Below are positions 16,331 through 25,701 of a stretch of DNA of 64,000 nucleotides, piece after piece. The notes below the pieces were generated by a model that made no database searches, was not told the origin of the DNA, and saw nothing but the letters and a program-made list of their open reading frames with translations. Source of the stretch: Maribacter zhoushanensis (GTDB lineage Bacteria; Bacteroidota; Bacteroidia; Flavobacteriales; Flavobacteriaceae); contig NZ_JARKMR010000001.1 of assembly GCF_029350975.1 (NCBI RefSeq), positions 496,001-560,000 on the forward strand. Reading direction: 5' to 3'. The first letter of the stretch is position 1; each line of letters opens with the position of its first letter. The position numbers and the translations under genes were made by a program.

Positions 16331-16840
16331 TTATAACTTATACGTGATTCCTATTCTACCTCCACTTACAACATTACCACCACCAACTTGAAGGTTGATT
16401 GCAAAGTTGTCATCGAAGAAATAGCGGCCACCAACTTGCAGACCTATTCCAAAACTATCGGCACCACCATAATCAACGGTAGTTCCATCAATTTTAGTAG
16501 ACCAGCTATAGTAAGTTAAATTAGCTCCTGCATACAAATCCCACTGACTTGGAATTTCAAATACCTCATTGAAATGATAGTTACCATTTCCTGTAATACC
16601 AAATATAGAACTCTTGAAGTCACTACCTAAACCACTACCGTGGTTATAATTTTGATAAGATAATTCGCCTCCAACAGAGATATTCGGTGCTACACCATAT
16701 TCTAAACCTGCGTAGATTGGTACCCCCCATCCTGAGAATCCAACTCCTGCATTTGCTTGTAATGCTCCTTCTTCTAATGGTGATTGGGCGTAAGTAAACC
16801 CAATAGTAAATAATGCTACTAATAAAGTGATTTTTTTCAT
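16331..16840 (-). CDS. Outer-membrane beta-barrel protein (OmpW/porin-like family)
   Basis: 169 residues. A signal peptide covers residues 1-18 (MKKITLLVALFTIGFTYA). The rest is an alternating pattern of short amphipathic strands separated by glycine/asparagine turns (NISVGGELSYQNYNHG, NGNYHFNEVF, QVGGRYFFDDNFAINLQVGGG), ending in GRIGITYKL, a typical aromatic/hydrophobic barrel C-terminus. About eight strands are expected. The function is unknown; such small barrels are often adhesins or structural proteins. It is monocistronic with its own terminator. Confidence 0.85.
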   Translation of the reverse strand: MKKITLLVALFTIGFTYAQSPLEEGALQANAGVGFSGWGVPIYAGLEYGVAPNISVGGELSYQNYNHGSGLGSDFKSSIFGITGNGNYHFNEVFEIPSQWDLYAGANLTYYSWSTKIDGTTVDYGGADSFGIGLQVGGRYFFDDNFAINLQVGGGNVVSGGRIGITYKL

Positions 16841-16985
16841 GGTTAACGTTTTGACTAATAATCAGTTAATAATTGTTGTTTTGATATTTAAGTGTAAATA
16901 TGTGCGAAAGATAATTAAATATAATAAGTGTTAATGTGTATTGATTATCTAATTAAACAAGAAGTAGCAATTTTCATTTGCATAT

Positions 16986-17543
16986 CTATTCCCATTTACG
17001 ATACAACTCAATCGCTTTTAAATAATTAATAGCACCTTTCATTGTCATGTCGTTTACAAACCCATCTAGCTTTGGATGCTTTATTTTAACAAAACTAACC
17101 AGAGAATCTTTACGTTGGTTCCATGTATCCCAATTCACATCAATATAATCTAACTCTTCAAGTTTTGTGATTTTACCCGCGGTAAATGAAATTTTGACAT
17201 TCAGTTTTAAAGGGTTGTTTTTTAAAAAGGCATTACGAAGATTTTTCTGTGTTATGGTGGCAATGATATCATCACCATCCTCAGTCAATTCTAGTACCTC
17301 ATAAGACGGTTTAAAAATTGAATCCCATTTATAAAATTCATAAAAACTGTTTTTATCAAAAGGCATTACATAATCACCTGAAATTTTGGTAAGGCTATCA
17401 TGAATAACTTCTTTTATTTTGTTGAATTCACCAGTGTCAAAAGCCTTGTAATAATTAGTTATAACGTTTTTTTGACTATGGTTTTGAGTGCTGCAACTAG
17501 TTACTATAACTATTAAGAATAAGATAAGAGCTTTGTTTTTCAT
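16986..17543 (-). CDS. Putative lipoprotein, 185 residues
   Basis: Lipoprotein signal MKNKALILFLIVIVTSC with C17 as the acylated cysteine. The mature part is soluble and mixed alpha/beta, with a VKISFTAGKITKLEELDYIDV segment resembling the NTF2-like/SnoaL fold, but I cannot confirm that. It is the last gene of the operon led by the BNR protein, 8 bases after the preceding gene. Role unknown. Confidence 0.72.
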   Translation of the reverse strand: MKNKALILFLIVIVTSCSTQNHSQKNVITNYYKAFDTGEFNKIKEVIHDSLTKISGDYVMPFDKNSFYEFYKWDSIFKPSYEVLELTEDGDDIIATITQKNLRNAFLKNNPLKLNVKISFTAGKITKLEELDYIDVNWDTWNQRKDSLVSFVKIKHPKLDGFVNDMTMKGAINYLKAIELYRKWE

Positions 17544-17551
17544 CTATGTTT

Positions 17552-17770
17552 TTAGTTCATTGAGTTAACCATCTCTTTAATCTTCACAGCTTTTTCAAAA
17601 TGATCTAGTTTATGTTCTAAAATCCACCATTGGGCTACTTCCATTAAAAGTTCTGGATTGTCATTCTTGTTTTTAAAGAAAGCGTAGAACGATAGCCCTA
17701 CATTTTCTCCTTTGGCAGCTATTTTTGCATCACAGACTTCAATGATTTTTGATTTTATTTCTTTGTTCAT
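17552..17770 (-). CDS. Hypothetical protein, 72 residues
   Basis: Short, soluble and mostly helical (MNKEIKSKIIEVCDAKIAAKG; EVAQWWILEHKLDHFEKAVKI). No domain recognised. It starts 3 bases after the upstream DUF4177-like gene and ends 8 bases before the lipoprotein gene, so it is clearly operonic. The tight spacing and protein-like composition argue that it is real. Confidence 0.7.
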   Translation of the reverse strand: MNKEIKSKIIEVCDAKIAAKGENVGLSFYAFFKNKNDNPELLMEVAQWWILEHKLDHFEKAVKIKEMVNSMN

Positions 17771-17773
17771 TTT

Positions 17774-17965
17774 CTACTCTACTTTTTTTTCGAATATTAA
17801 TTCAAAATAAGATGCAGAGCCATAAGTAGATGTGCCAGGTGCAAAAATTTGAACAAATCGCCATCCTTCTTTGGCTTTGGCATCAATAATTTTTTTGTAG
17901 TCTGATTTTGGGCTAGTGTTAAATATACCTCCTAAGGCTAATTTCACATATTGATATTCGTACAT
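17774..17965 (-). CDS. DUF4177-like small protein, 63 residues
   Basis: MYEYQYVKLALGG at the N-terminus and AKEGWRFVQIFAPG in the middle match the DUF4177 pattern: a first strand, a helix, then GW-hydrophobic strands. Such proteins are tiny soluble domains of unknown function. It is in the operon behind the pentapeptide-repeat gene (11-base gap). Confidence 0.7.
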   Translation of the reverse strand: MYEYQYVKLALGGIFNTSPKSDYKKIIDAKAKEGWRFVQIFAPGTSTYGSASYFELIFEKKVE

Positions 17966-17976
17966 AGTTTCTGAAT

Positions 17977-18549
17977 TTATTCTAAAATTTTCAATTTGTA
18001 TTTATGTAATAATCCTTCGAGCGTATCTCTAGAAAAGATAGCGCCTTTAATTGTATTGTTTTCTGGATCTATACTAAAGTTAGATGCAGTGCTGAAATCT
18101 GCCTTTTGCAAGTTTGTTCTTGAAAAGACGGTGCGTTGTAAATTACAGTCCATAAATTTGGCGGTACTTAAATCACAATCACTAAAATCTGCCTCTTCAA
18201 GCTTACAAGCCTTAAAAAGTTGACCTATTAATTTTAAATCTGTGAAAACGGAAAAATTTAAATTACAGTCAACAAAAGAGAAATTCATTAAAAAACTATT
18301 GCATGTGTGGAATGCTAGCCCCATAAGTTTGCAATGCGAAAATGTCACTTCTTTAAAGGTGGTATTTACAATATTGGCATTGCTCAGATTACAGTCTATA
18401 AACTCACATTCTAGAAAAGTTTGGCTATCTAAATATCCTTTAGAAAAATCGCAGCCTTCAAAAATGCAATTTTCATACTCCGCTCTAGGTAATCTGGTAG
18501 CGGTATAGTTTTCTTCCTTAAAAGTTTGATCTAATATAAGTTTTTCCAA
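17977..18549 (-). CDS. Pentapeptide-repeat protein
   Basis: 190 residues. The start codon is TTG (18547-18549), four bases after the stop of the upstream gene; no ATG occurs in frame before residue 76. Residues 20-160 show A(D/N)LXX-type five-residue repeats such as CDFSKGYLDS, CNLSNANIVN and CDLSTAKFMDCNLQRTVF, forming a right-handed quadrilateral beta helix. Many repeats carry cysteine at the outward position. Some pentapeptide proteins mimic DNA and protect gyrase, but nothing here shows that role. It is coupled to the BNR-repeat gene. Confidence 0.88.
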   Translation of the reverse strand: MEKLILDQTFKEENYTATRLPRAEYENCIFEGCDFSKGYLDSQTFLECEFIDCNLSNANIVNTTFKEVTFSHCKLMGLAFHTCNSFLMNFSFVDCNLNFSVFTDLKLIGQLFKACKLEEADFSDCDLSTAKFMDCNLQRTVFSRTNLQKADFSTASNFSIDPENNTIKGAIFSRDTLEGLLHKYKLKILE

Positions 18550-18553
18550 TTAT

Positions 18554-21500
18554 TTAGTTTTGACTTTTTGGTAATATAATAGCAGGGATATTCAAACTTT
18601 GAAATGTAGCATTGTATGCTTTCATTTCTGTATTTATGATGGCATTATGCTCTGTTTTAATACTTTTCCAAGTTGCAAGTAAATCTGTAAAACGTTCTTT
18701 GGCACCTGCGGTAATTTTAGGTTCTGCAGCATTTATGTAACCTCTTAAATTCAATAATTGAGCATTTAGTTTATTCTCAAAATTAATGACATCTTGAAAA
18801 GTTTTCTGTTTTGGCTGTATTAAGTTTTCTTCCCAAGCAGTAATACGTTTTGTCAAAGAATCGGCCTGAGTTAGTAGCGCTGCTGCTTTCTCATTATCTG
18901 CAAGTAATTTACCATACTGTTTTAATTGAGCTTTTGCCGATTGCATATCATTTACTGCGTTGTGTATTTCTACTACGGTAGCTTCTATGTTTTGCATCAT
19001 ATTTTGTTGCTCTGTGTAATCTGCCATGCTAGCTTTTACCTTTGGGTGTGGTAAAATGGTTGCTGTTGTTTCAGCAGTCTGTTCACCTAAACTAAGTCTT
19101 AATATATAATCTCCAGGACCAACGGTAGAACCATTTAAACCGCCAAGCACAAAAACTTTGTTCACTGCTGGTAGCGGATCTCTTTTAAAATCCCAGGTAA
19201 AACGATTATATCCTTTTTTTGAAGCTAGAATTGCTGGTTTTGATGGTCCGCCTGGCCATGATTTAAACTTCTTGTCTTTTTGGTTGGTAACTGTTCGTAA
19301 AACTTTCCCGTCTTTTAAGACTTCTAATTTCAATTCGGTGCTGTCTTGCGCTTCGCTTAAATAATAATCGAACGTAATACCACTTTTTGGGTTGCTGCCC
19401 AATCCGGAAACCGGTTTTTCGCTAAATCCACCAATAAATAAATAGGTGTCTTTTGGTTTGAAAATATTCAAAGACTGTTTTGGTGTGGTCGCATTCTGTA
19501 AAGCAGCTAAGTCATCTAAAATCCAAAATGCACGACCTGCTGTTGCCGCTACTAGGTCATTGTCTTGAATGGTTAGATCATTGATAGGGGTAAGCGGTAA
19601 GTTTAATTGTAAAGGTTGCCAGTGTAATCCATCGTCTAAAGAAACATATAAACCCGTTTCTGTACCTGCGTATAACAATCCTTTTACCTTTTTATCTGCA
19701 CGAACTACTCTGGTAAAGGTATTGTCACCTGTAATACCGTTGGTGATTTTTGTCCAAGTAGATCCATAGTCAGTGGTTTTATAGATGTAATTGGCGAAAT
19801 CCATAGACTTATAACGCATCAATACAATATAAGCAGTTGCAGGGTCATGAGGGGAAACTTCAATACTGTTTATAATACCTTCTTTTGCACCTGTGGGTGT
19901 AACATTTGCCCAATTTGCTCCGCCGTCTTTAGTTACATGTACTAAACCGTCATCACTACCAGACCAAATAACGCCTTCTTCATGTGGAGATTCGGTTAAG
20001 TAGGTTAACGTATTGTAAATTTCACCACCTGCTGCTTCATTGGTGAACGGACCGCCGCCAAGACCGTGTTTATCTTTTTCATCTTTGGTTAAATCAGGAC
20101 TTATAACTGTCCAACTATGACCTTCATCAGTAGATTTGAAAACTACATTGCCACCGTGGTAAATAGTTTTTCTGTCGTGCGGCGATGTTATGATCGGTGC
20201 ATTCCAGTTATAACGGTATTTTGCATTTTCTGGAGATATACTTAAACCAAGTTCCGGGTATTCTTTTATTGATTTGGATTCTTTTGTTTCTGCATCCCAT
20301 TTATCAATATTACCTTGGTAAGTTCCTCCATATATTAATTTTGGGTTGTCTGGGTCAAAAGCTAAAAAGGCACTCTCACCTCCTGCAACCGCATACCAAT
20401 CTTTCCAATCTATACCAGCATCGTTGGTTCTAGAGGCTATGGCAACTGTAGAGTTATCTTGCTGTCCACCATAAACGTTGTATGGCACTAAATTATCGGT
20501 AATTACCCTATAGAACTGTGCGGTATTTTGGTTCTGTTGTGTACTCCAGCTTTTGCCACCGTTGTTAGATACATTAGATCCACCATCGTTAGAATTTATC
20601 ATACGCTGGTTGTTCAAAGGGTCTATCCATAAATCATGATTATCGCCATGTGGTGTTGGTAATGGAGTAAAAGACTTACCGCCATCAATAGATTTTGTCA
20701 CAGGGGCGTTAAGTACATAAACGATATCTTCATTCTGGGTATCTGCAAATATTTCCATGTAGTACCAGGAACGCGTAATATTAATACGGTCTTTGCTAAT
20801 GAGTTTCCATTTTTTACCGGCATCGTCAGAACGGTACACTCCGCCTTTTTCCCCTTCGGCTTCAATTACGGCAAATACCCTTTCTGGATTTGCTCTTGAA
20901 ACAGATATGCCTGCCTTGCCCATTTCTTTAGGTAAACCATCGGTCAATTGCTTCCAGGTTTCACCACTGTCGGTAGATTTATAAATGCCAGAATTTTCCC
21001 CGCCAGATTCTATAGTCCATGGAAAACGTCTATGCTGCCACATAGCTGCATATAAAATTGTTGGGTTTGTCATATCCATGGATAGGGCAGAAGCACCGGT
21101 AATGGTATCAACGAACAATACATTTTTCCAAGTCTCGCCACCATCGGTAGACTTATAAATACCTCTTTGGGAAGAAGGACCGTATTGTGCTCCTTGAGCA
21201 GAAACGAAAATAATATTGGGATTGGTTGGGTCAATAATAATATCAGAAATATGTCTGGTTTTATCGAGCCCCATGTGTTTCCATGTTTTTCCTGCATCGG
21301 TAGACTTGTATACGCCGTCGCCCATTGATGTCATAACACCACGAGCAGCATGTTCCCCCATACCCGCTATTACGATATTTGGGTTGCTTTCAGAAACAGA
21401 GATTGCACCTACGGTAGCCGTTTTTAAGAATCCGTCAGATATATTTTTCCATGTAATTCCGTCATCCGTAGTTTTCCAAATTCCACCACCAACAGTACCC

Positions 21501-21709
21501 ATATAGTACACCATTGGTTGTCCAAGTACCCCAGTTGACGCAACACTACGCCCGCCTCTGAACGGACCAATATTTCGCCATTTTAGTCCGGTGAAAAGTG
21601 AGTCTTTTAAAATAATTTCAGGAGAGGTTGTTTTATTTTTTCTACGTTGAGATTGTAGCGTTAAAGGTGCAAGCATTATCAATGCTAGCACAAGTCTAAT
21701 AATTTTCAT
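18554..21709 (-). CDS. Exported BNR/sortilin (VPS10)-like beta-propeller protein
   Basis: 1051 residues from ATG 21709; an upstream ATG at 21748 would add 13 residues before a clear signal peptide ([20 protein letters not shown]). The body holds many BNR-type motifs such as [33 protein letters not shown] and [11 protein letters not shown], forming two beta-propellers to about residue 700. A C-terminal region of beta sandwich followed by helices (about 930-1040) completes it. Proteins of this type are annotated as glycosyl hydrolases or sortilin-like, usually without proof of catalysis. It leads a five-gene operon of small proteins. A periplasmic or surface role is likely. Confidence 0.85.
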   Translation of the reverse strand: MKIIRLVLALIMLAPLTLQSQRRKNKTTSPEIILKDSLFTGLKWRNIGPFRGGRSVASTGVLGQPMVYYMGTVGGGIWKTTDDGITWKNISDGFLKTATVGAISVSESNPNIVIAGMGEHAARGVMTSMGDGVYKSTDAGKTWKHMGLDKTRHISDIIIDPTNPNIIFVSAQGAQYGPSSQRGIYKSTDGGETWKNVLFVDTITGASALSMDMTNPTILYAAMWQHRRFPWTIESGGENSGIYKSTDSGETWKQLTDGLPKEMGKAGISVSRANPERVFAVIEAEGEKGGVYRSDDAGKKWKLISKDRINITRSWYYMEIFADTQNEDIVYVLNAPVTKSIDGGKSFTPLPTPHGDNHDLWIDPLNNQRMINSNDGGSNVSNNGGKSWSTQQNQNTAQFYRVITDNLVPYNVYGGQQDNSTVAIASRTNDAGIDWKDWYAVAGGESAFLAFDPDNPKLIYGGTYQGNIDKWDAETKESKSIKEYPELGLSISPENAKYRYNWNAPIITSPHDRKTIYHGGNVVFKSTDEGHSWTVISPDLTKDEKDKHGLGGGPFTNEAAGGEIYNTLTYLTESPHEEGVIWSGSDDGLVHVTKDGGANWANVTPTGAKEGIINSIEVSPHDPATAYIVLMRYKSMDFANYIYKTTDYGSTWTKITNGITGDNTFTRVVRADKKVKGLLYAGTETGLYVSLDDGLHWQPLQLNLPLTPINDLTIQDNDLVAATAGRAFWILDDLAALQNATTPKQSLNIFKPKDTYLFIGGFSEKPVSGLGSNPKSGITFDYYLSEAQDSTELKLEVLKDGKVLRTVTNQKDKKFKSWPGGPSKPAILASKKGYNRFTWDFKRDPLPAVNKVFVLGGLNGSTVGPGDYILRLSLGEQTAETTATILPHPKVKASMADYTEQQNMMQNIEATVVEIHNAVNDMQSAKAQLKQYGKLLADNEKAAALLTQADSLTKRITAWEENLIQPKQKTFQDVINFENKLNAQLLNLRGYINAAEPKITAGAKERFTDLLATWKSIKTEHNAIINTEMKAYNATFQSLNIPAIILPKSQN

Positions 21710-21911
21710 GAAGTGGTCTGTTAGTTGTTGAGTAAGGAAAGATAACAAAAGCTTAGGTAAAAAGATAGTCTAGAATTTGAATTTGATTATTCTAATTTTA
21801 GAGGGGTTAATTTTACGGTTTTGGACAATATGAAATTCATAAAATGACAAATTTGTTTTAATGAACCTGCGGCTTCTTTTTTTGCTTTTATCTAGTTAAG
21901 TTAGAAGGCGC

Positions 21912-24500
21912 ATGATACATGAAACTAGACTTTTAAAGCAGGAGATTACTACTGAAAAATTGAAAACATATTTTCCTAACGGGAAAATCAAAACCTATCA
22001 AAAAGGGTATGCAATCAGCTACATTCATAAAAAGGTAGTAACCTTTAGATGGCTTTTAGAAGGGAGTGTCAATTATTATATTTCATTAGAAAATCCTGAT
22101 AGTGATATTTTGGTGTGTCAAAATTCTGAACCATATTCCACTATAGGCTTAAACGGATTTAATACCCCAAAAAGATTTACGTATAAGGCTACGGTAGCAT
22201 CACCTAAAGCATCTTTTTTTGAAATACCTTTTCAAGAACTTGATACGTATTTGCGTAAAGGGCATAAAAACATCTTATTAAAGAATATTGGGGCAAAACT
22301 TTATTGTGTGCTGCAAACAGCTTTATTAAAGCAGACAGAATTACTGAGTCCTGTAAGATTTCAGCCTTTTGTTGAAGACCGTCAGTTTTTTATATCTCCG
22401 GTAGCGGAACAAGAAGAAATTGTTTCTCTAATGCGCCGATCGCCATTTCTAGATTATTTTGAGGAGAAAAGTTTAATGTCTTTGGCCGCTTTGGCAGAGC
22501 GTAGAGAGTATGAGCCAGATGAAGTGCTTTATGTGCAAGATGGTTCAAGTAATGGTTTGTTTATACTAATACATGGAGAGGTTACCATTAAGCGAATAGA
22601 GAATACGATCGAGATCAAACAACGATCTATAAAAAATTCTGGTTTTGTCTTTGGGTGGTCATGTCTATTAAAGAAGAAAGATATTTGCTCTGCTATTACA
22701 AATACAAAAACATCAGCTTATTTTATTCCTGAATGTGACCTTATGAAACTGTTTCAAAAAGATGATGCTTTTGAAGGTCAGTTTTATCAGCGTTTACTTT
22801 GGTTGATGGGCAATCAGCTAAACGCGGCCTTTGTACGTTACGTTGGGTTATTGGGCAAGCATAATTTACAGGCTGTTTATCAACTGATTAAGAATAATAA
22901 ATCTCGGTTATTGGTGTCATCACCATTACATCAGGTTCCTCATCTTTTAAAAAGTACCACGACCAAGCATTTTGCTTATGATGCTCTATCAACTTTGGTA
23001 AAGAAGGGTACTGCTCTAGAACGCCATTTAGCTTCTCTAAGTTTAGAATTATTGGGTGAAGATCAAAAGGAACATGATTTCGTCAGTGGATTACAACATA
23101 TCTATGAAAACGTAGCAGAAAAGAATAGTGAAGATCCAAAGCAAAACAGAAAAGTTTGTGCAGAATTGACGTTAAAAGTCTTTAAAAAAGTGCCATATAT
23201 TATTGAGGGTTGGGAAAATTTACCGGAGGATACAGGTAACATTTTCATCTATAACCATTTGATCAACGACACCCATTATACACTGAACAATAACTTTCAG
23301 ATTACCTTAGATTCTCATTTTTTAAGTGCTATGGTGCTATATAAAAAATATGGAGAACCAGGTATTAGAACGGTTAGAATTGGGCAGGGTCAAGAATATG
23401 GACATCAGAATTACTATGATAATCTTGGGTACATAAATGTATATACGAAAGAGTCTGAACAAGCCACTGCCGATAGTAAAAAAGAGGCAAGAAGTATCTT
23501 TTACAGTGAAGCCTCTAAAAATCTACAACAGAAGTATAATTTGATCATTAGTCCAGAAGGTACGTCATATAGAACAGATGAATCTCCGGGACCATTTAAA
23601 ATGGGAGCATTTAAATTAGCATTGAATACCGTTCCAGAACTGTATATAGTGCCTGTGGTCATGGTCAATTTTGATCACAGAATAGGTAAGTCATTATATT
23701 ATTGCGCTATTAAAGAACCATTTTTGTTGAGTGATAAGGTGCCTTCTAAAAGCAATGAAGATTTGTATACGTTTATGGAAGAATACCAAAAAGAATACAC
23801 TTCTTATGTTCAAGAGGCCATAGATAGGGCAGAGCAATTAAATATATCATCATCTGGTGCTGACAGTTTAGAAGAGCCACCTGCAATATGGTGTAATGAG
23901 ATTAAACGACTAAAAAGGCGTATAGCAAAATTGCCAACGCAAGAAAATTTAATTGCCTTTTATGGTAGTTCATCTGTACGGTTGTGGGTAAATATGAAGC
24001 GAGATTTAAAGCCGTTCAATGTGGTAAACCTTGGTTTTGGTGGTTCTACCTTTGCTTGGTGTATTCATTACTTCGACGAGATTTTTAAAGAAGCTAATCC
24101 TTCTAAAATCGTTTTGTATGCTGGTGAAAATGATTTAAACGATGGTAAAACCCCACAAGAAGTCCTTTCTGGGTGTATGGAACTGGTGGGTTTGATACAG
24201 AATAAATATCCGGGGGTAGAGCTTGCGCTGATCAGTTTAAAACCTAGTGTAGAACGTGAAGCTTTAATTCCGCTAATCATGGAGACTAATCTAATGCTGT
24301 CCAAGTACTTTATTACAGAACTGAATGCTCAATATATTAATGTATTTGCACAAATGATTACTACGGATAATAGACCGATACCAGAATTATACCTTTCTGA
24401 CGGATTACATTTAAACAAACAAGGCTATGCACTGTGGAGCACTGCTATTAAGAAAGCATTACAAGCAGCAGATAGCCTTGAGTTAGAACAACAGGTGTAG
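21912..24500 (+). CDS. Fusion protein: cyclic-nucleotide-binding domains, PlsC-like acyltransferase and SGNH esterase
   Basis: 862 residues with no signal peptide. Residues 1-145 look like a degenerate cyclic-nucleotide-binding fold. Residues 175-300 are a clearer one (SPFLDYFEEKSL; EVLYVQDGSSNGLFILIHGEV). Residues 410-640 are an acyltransferase of PlsC type, with NHLINDTHY in place of the usual NHx4D (H449, D453) and SPEGTSYRT (E549) followed by FKMGAFKLAL. Residues 665-855 form an SGNH hydrolase with YGSSSVRLW (S687), GFGGS, YAGENDL (N740) and SDGLHL (D830, H833). It suggests nucleotide-regulated phospholipid remodelling: one domain adds an acyl chain, another removes one. Substrates are unknown. 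Confidence 0.8.
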   Translation: MIHETRLLKQEITTEKLKTYFPNGKIKTYQKGYAISYIHKKVVTFRWLLEGSVNYYISLENPDSDILVCQNSEPYSTIGLNGFNTPKRFTYKATVASPKASFFEIPFQELDTYLRKGHKNILLKNIGAKLYCVLQTALLKQTELLSPVRFQPFVEDRQFFISPVAEQEEIVSLMRRSPFLDYFEEKSLMSLAALAERREYEPDEVLYVQDGSSNGLFILIHGEVTIKRIENTIEIKQRSIKNSGFVFGWSCLLKKKDICSAITNTKTSAYFIPECDLMKLFQKDDAFEGQFYQRLLWLMGNQLNAAFVRYVGLLGKHNLQAVYQLIKNNKSRLLVSSPLHQVPHLLKSTTTKHFAYDALSTLVKKGTALERHLASLSLELLGEDQKEHDFVSGLQHIYENVAEKNSEDPKQNRKVCAELTLKVFKKVPYIIEGWENLPEDTGNIFIYNHLINDTHYTLNNNFQITLDSHFLSAMVLYKKYGEPGIRTVRIGQGQEYGHQNYYDNLGYINVYTKESEQATADSKKEARSIFYSEASKNLQQKYNLIISPEGTSYRTDESPGPFKMGAFKLALNTVPELYIVPVVMVNFDHRIGKSLYYCAIKEPFLLSDKVPSKSNEDLYTFMEEYQKEYTSYVQEAIDRAEQLNISSSGADSLEEPPAIWCNEIKRLKRRIAKLPTQENLIAFYGSSSVRLWVNMKRDLKPFNVVNLGFGGSTFAWCIHYFDEIFKEANPSKIVLYAGENDLNDGKTPQEVLSGCMELVGLIQNKYPGVELALISLKPSVEREALIPLIMETNLMLSKYFITELNAQYINVFAQMITTDNRPIPELYLSDGLHLNKQGYALWSTAIKKALQAADSLELEQQV

Positions 24501-24687
24501 TATGAATACTGGTGTGCTTATTTTCAATTGCCACATGCGAATTTTATAATTGAAAGCATGTTGACCCTACACTTCTGTATTGGGTAATATTAAATTATTG
24601 TTCTTTACTATAAAATGATTCATATTATGGTGACTTTAATTGGCTGTGACCAATGTTGAAATCAGAGCATATGTTATAGCGTATTTT

Positions 24688-24891
24688 CTATCCTTTCCAT
24701 TCTATTTTTCGGTGCGATCCATCACAAAATGGTTTGTTTTCAGAAACACCACAACGACAAAACCCTGTAGTACCTTCTTTAGTGACAATTTCTCCAGATG
24801 CCAATTGAACCTGTAAGTTTCCTTTAATTTTTAGGGGACCGTTATTGGCTACAATAATGTCTGTAATGCATTGGTCTTTGTTTTCTTCCAT
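24688..24891 (-). CDS. CDGSH iron-sulfur domain protein
   Basis: 67 residues. The CDGSH 2Fe-2S motif is complete: C45, C47, C56 in PFCDGSH, and H60. Proteins of this mitoNEET-like class carry a labile cluster ligated by three cysteines and one histidine and take part in redox or cluster transfer. No membrane segment is present, so it is cytosolic. It is monocistronic and convergent with the fusion-protein gene, with no visible terminator in the 187-base spacer. Confidence 0.9.
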   Translation of the reverse strand: MEENKDQCITDIIVANNGPLKIKGNLQVQLASGEIVTKEGTTGFCRCGVSENKPFCDGSHRKIEWKG

Positions 24892-25045
24892 GGTATTTTT
24901 ATGTATTATAATAATCTATTAAAAGTGAAATAACATCCTTTTATTTGGAAAGCACAAGTTATTACAATTTTAAATTGAAATTTGAGGTCGTATATTTATT
25001 GCTGAAAGAAAGGGATTGAAATTTATAAACAAGGTCAAGAAATAA

Positions 25046-25681
25046 ATGAAAAAAGAATTAAACATTGAGGAATGGAATAGAGCTGGACATTTTAAGTTTT
25101 TTTCAAAATTCAGCGAGCCTTTTCATGGTGTTACCGTAAAGGTAAATTGCTCTAAAGCTTATGATTATGCCAAAGCCTCTAACAATTCATTTTTCTTGGT
25201 TTACTTGTATAGAACTTTAAAAGCTGCGAATAGCATTACCCCATTTAAGTATAGAATTGAAGATGGTAAAGTGTTTGAGTATGATGAGGTTCATGCATCA
25301 CCTACTATTGGCAGGGATAACGGGAGCTTCGGCTTTTCCTATGTGGAGTACAAAGAATCTTTCAGTGATTTTAAAGAGGCAGCTAATAAAGTAATCGCAG
25401 AAGTTAAGGGGTCAACAGGATTAGAATTACCTGAATGTGGCTTAAACGTATTACATTGTTCTAGTATGCCGTGGTTAGATTTTACCTCTGTTTCTCATGC
25501 AAGACATTTTGAGTTCGCCGATAGTTGCCCTAAGATTTCGTTTGGTAAAATGACCGGTGAAGGAGAGAATAGAACTATGCCGGTTTCTATACATGTACAT
25601 CATGCCTTAATGGATGGTTATGAAGTTGGTTTGTTCGTTAAAGAATTTCAAAGGCTTATGTCTTTAGATGGGGAAGCTTAA
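25046..25681 (+). CDS. Chloramphenicol-acetyltransferase-like protein (type A fold)
   Basis: 211 residues, the usual length for trimeric CATs. The catalytic motif HVHHALMDG is intact: the general-base histidine is H186 and the aspartate D190. The N-terminus (WNRAGHFKFFSKF) and NSFFLVYLYRTLKA match the family. CAT homologues of this type are common on Bacteroidota chromosomes and many are not resistance genes, so drug acetylation cannot be assumed. It is flanked by a CDGSH gene and a histidine kinase with no sign of a mobile element. Confidence 0.85.
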   Translation: MKKELNIEEWNRAGHFKFFSKFSEPFHGVTVKVNCSKAYDYAKASNNSFFLVYLYRTLKAANSITPFKYRIEDGKVFEYDEVHASPTIGRDNGSFGFSYVEYKESFSDFKEAANKVIAEVKGSTGLELPECGLNVLHCSSMPWLDFTSVSHARHFEFADSCPKISFGKMTGEGENRTMPVSIHVHHALMDGYEVGLFVKEFQRLMSLDGEA

Positions 25682-25701
25682 TTTTGGGGAAGTGAGTAAT
25701 G

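Noticed and set aside
21861-21899. Twelve-codon frame reading MNLRLLFLLLSS upstream of the fusion protein
   Set aside because: Too short, no ribosome-binding site, and the leucine-rich sequence is what an AT-rich spacer gives by chance.
25046-25681. Calling the CAT-like gene a chloramphenicol resistance gene
   Set aside because: The catalytic motif is intact, but chromosomal homologues of this family often do not confer resistance, and there is no mobile element around it.
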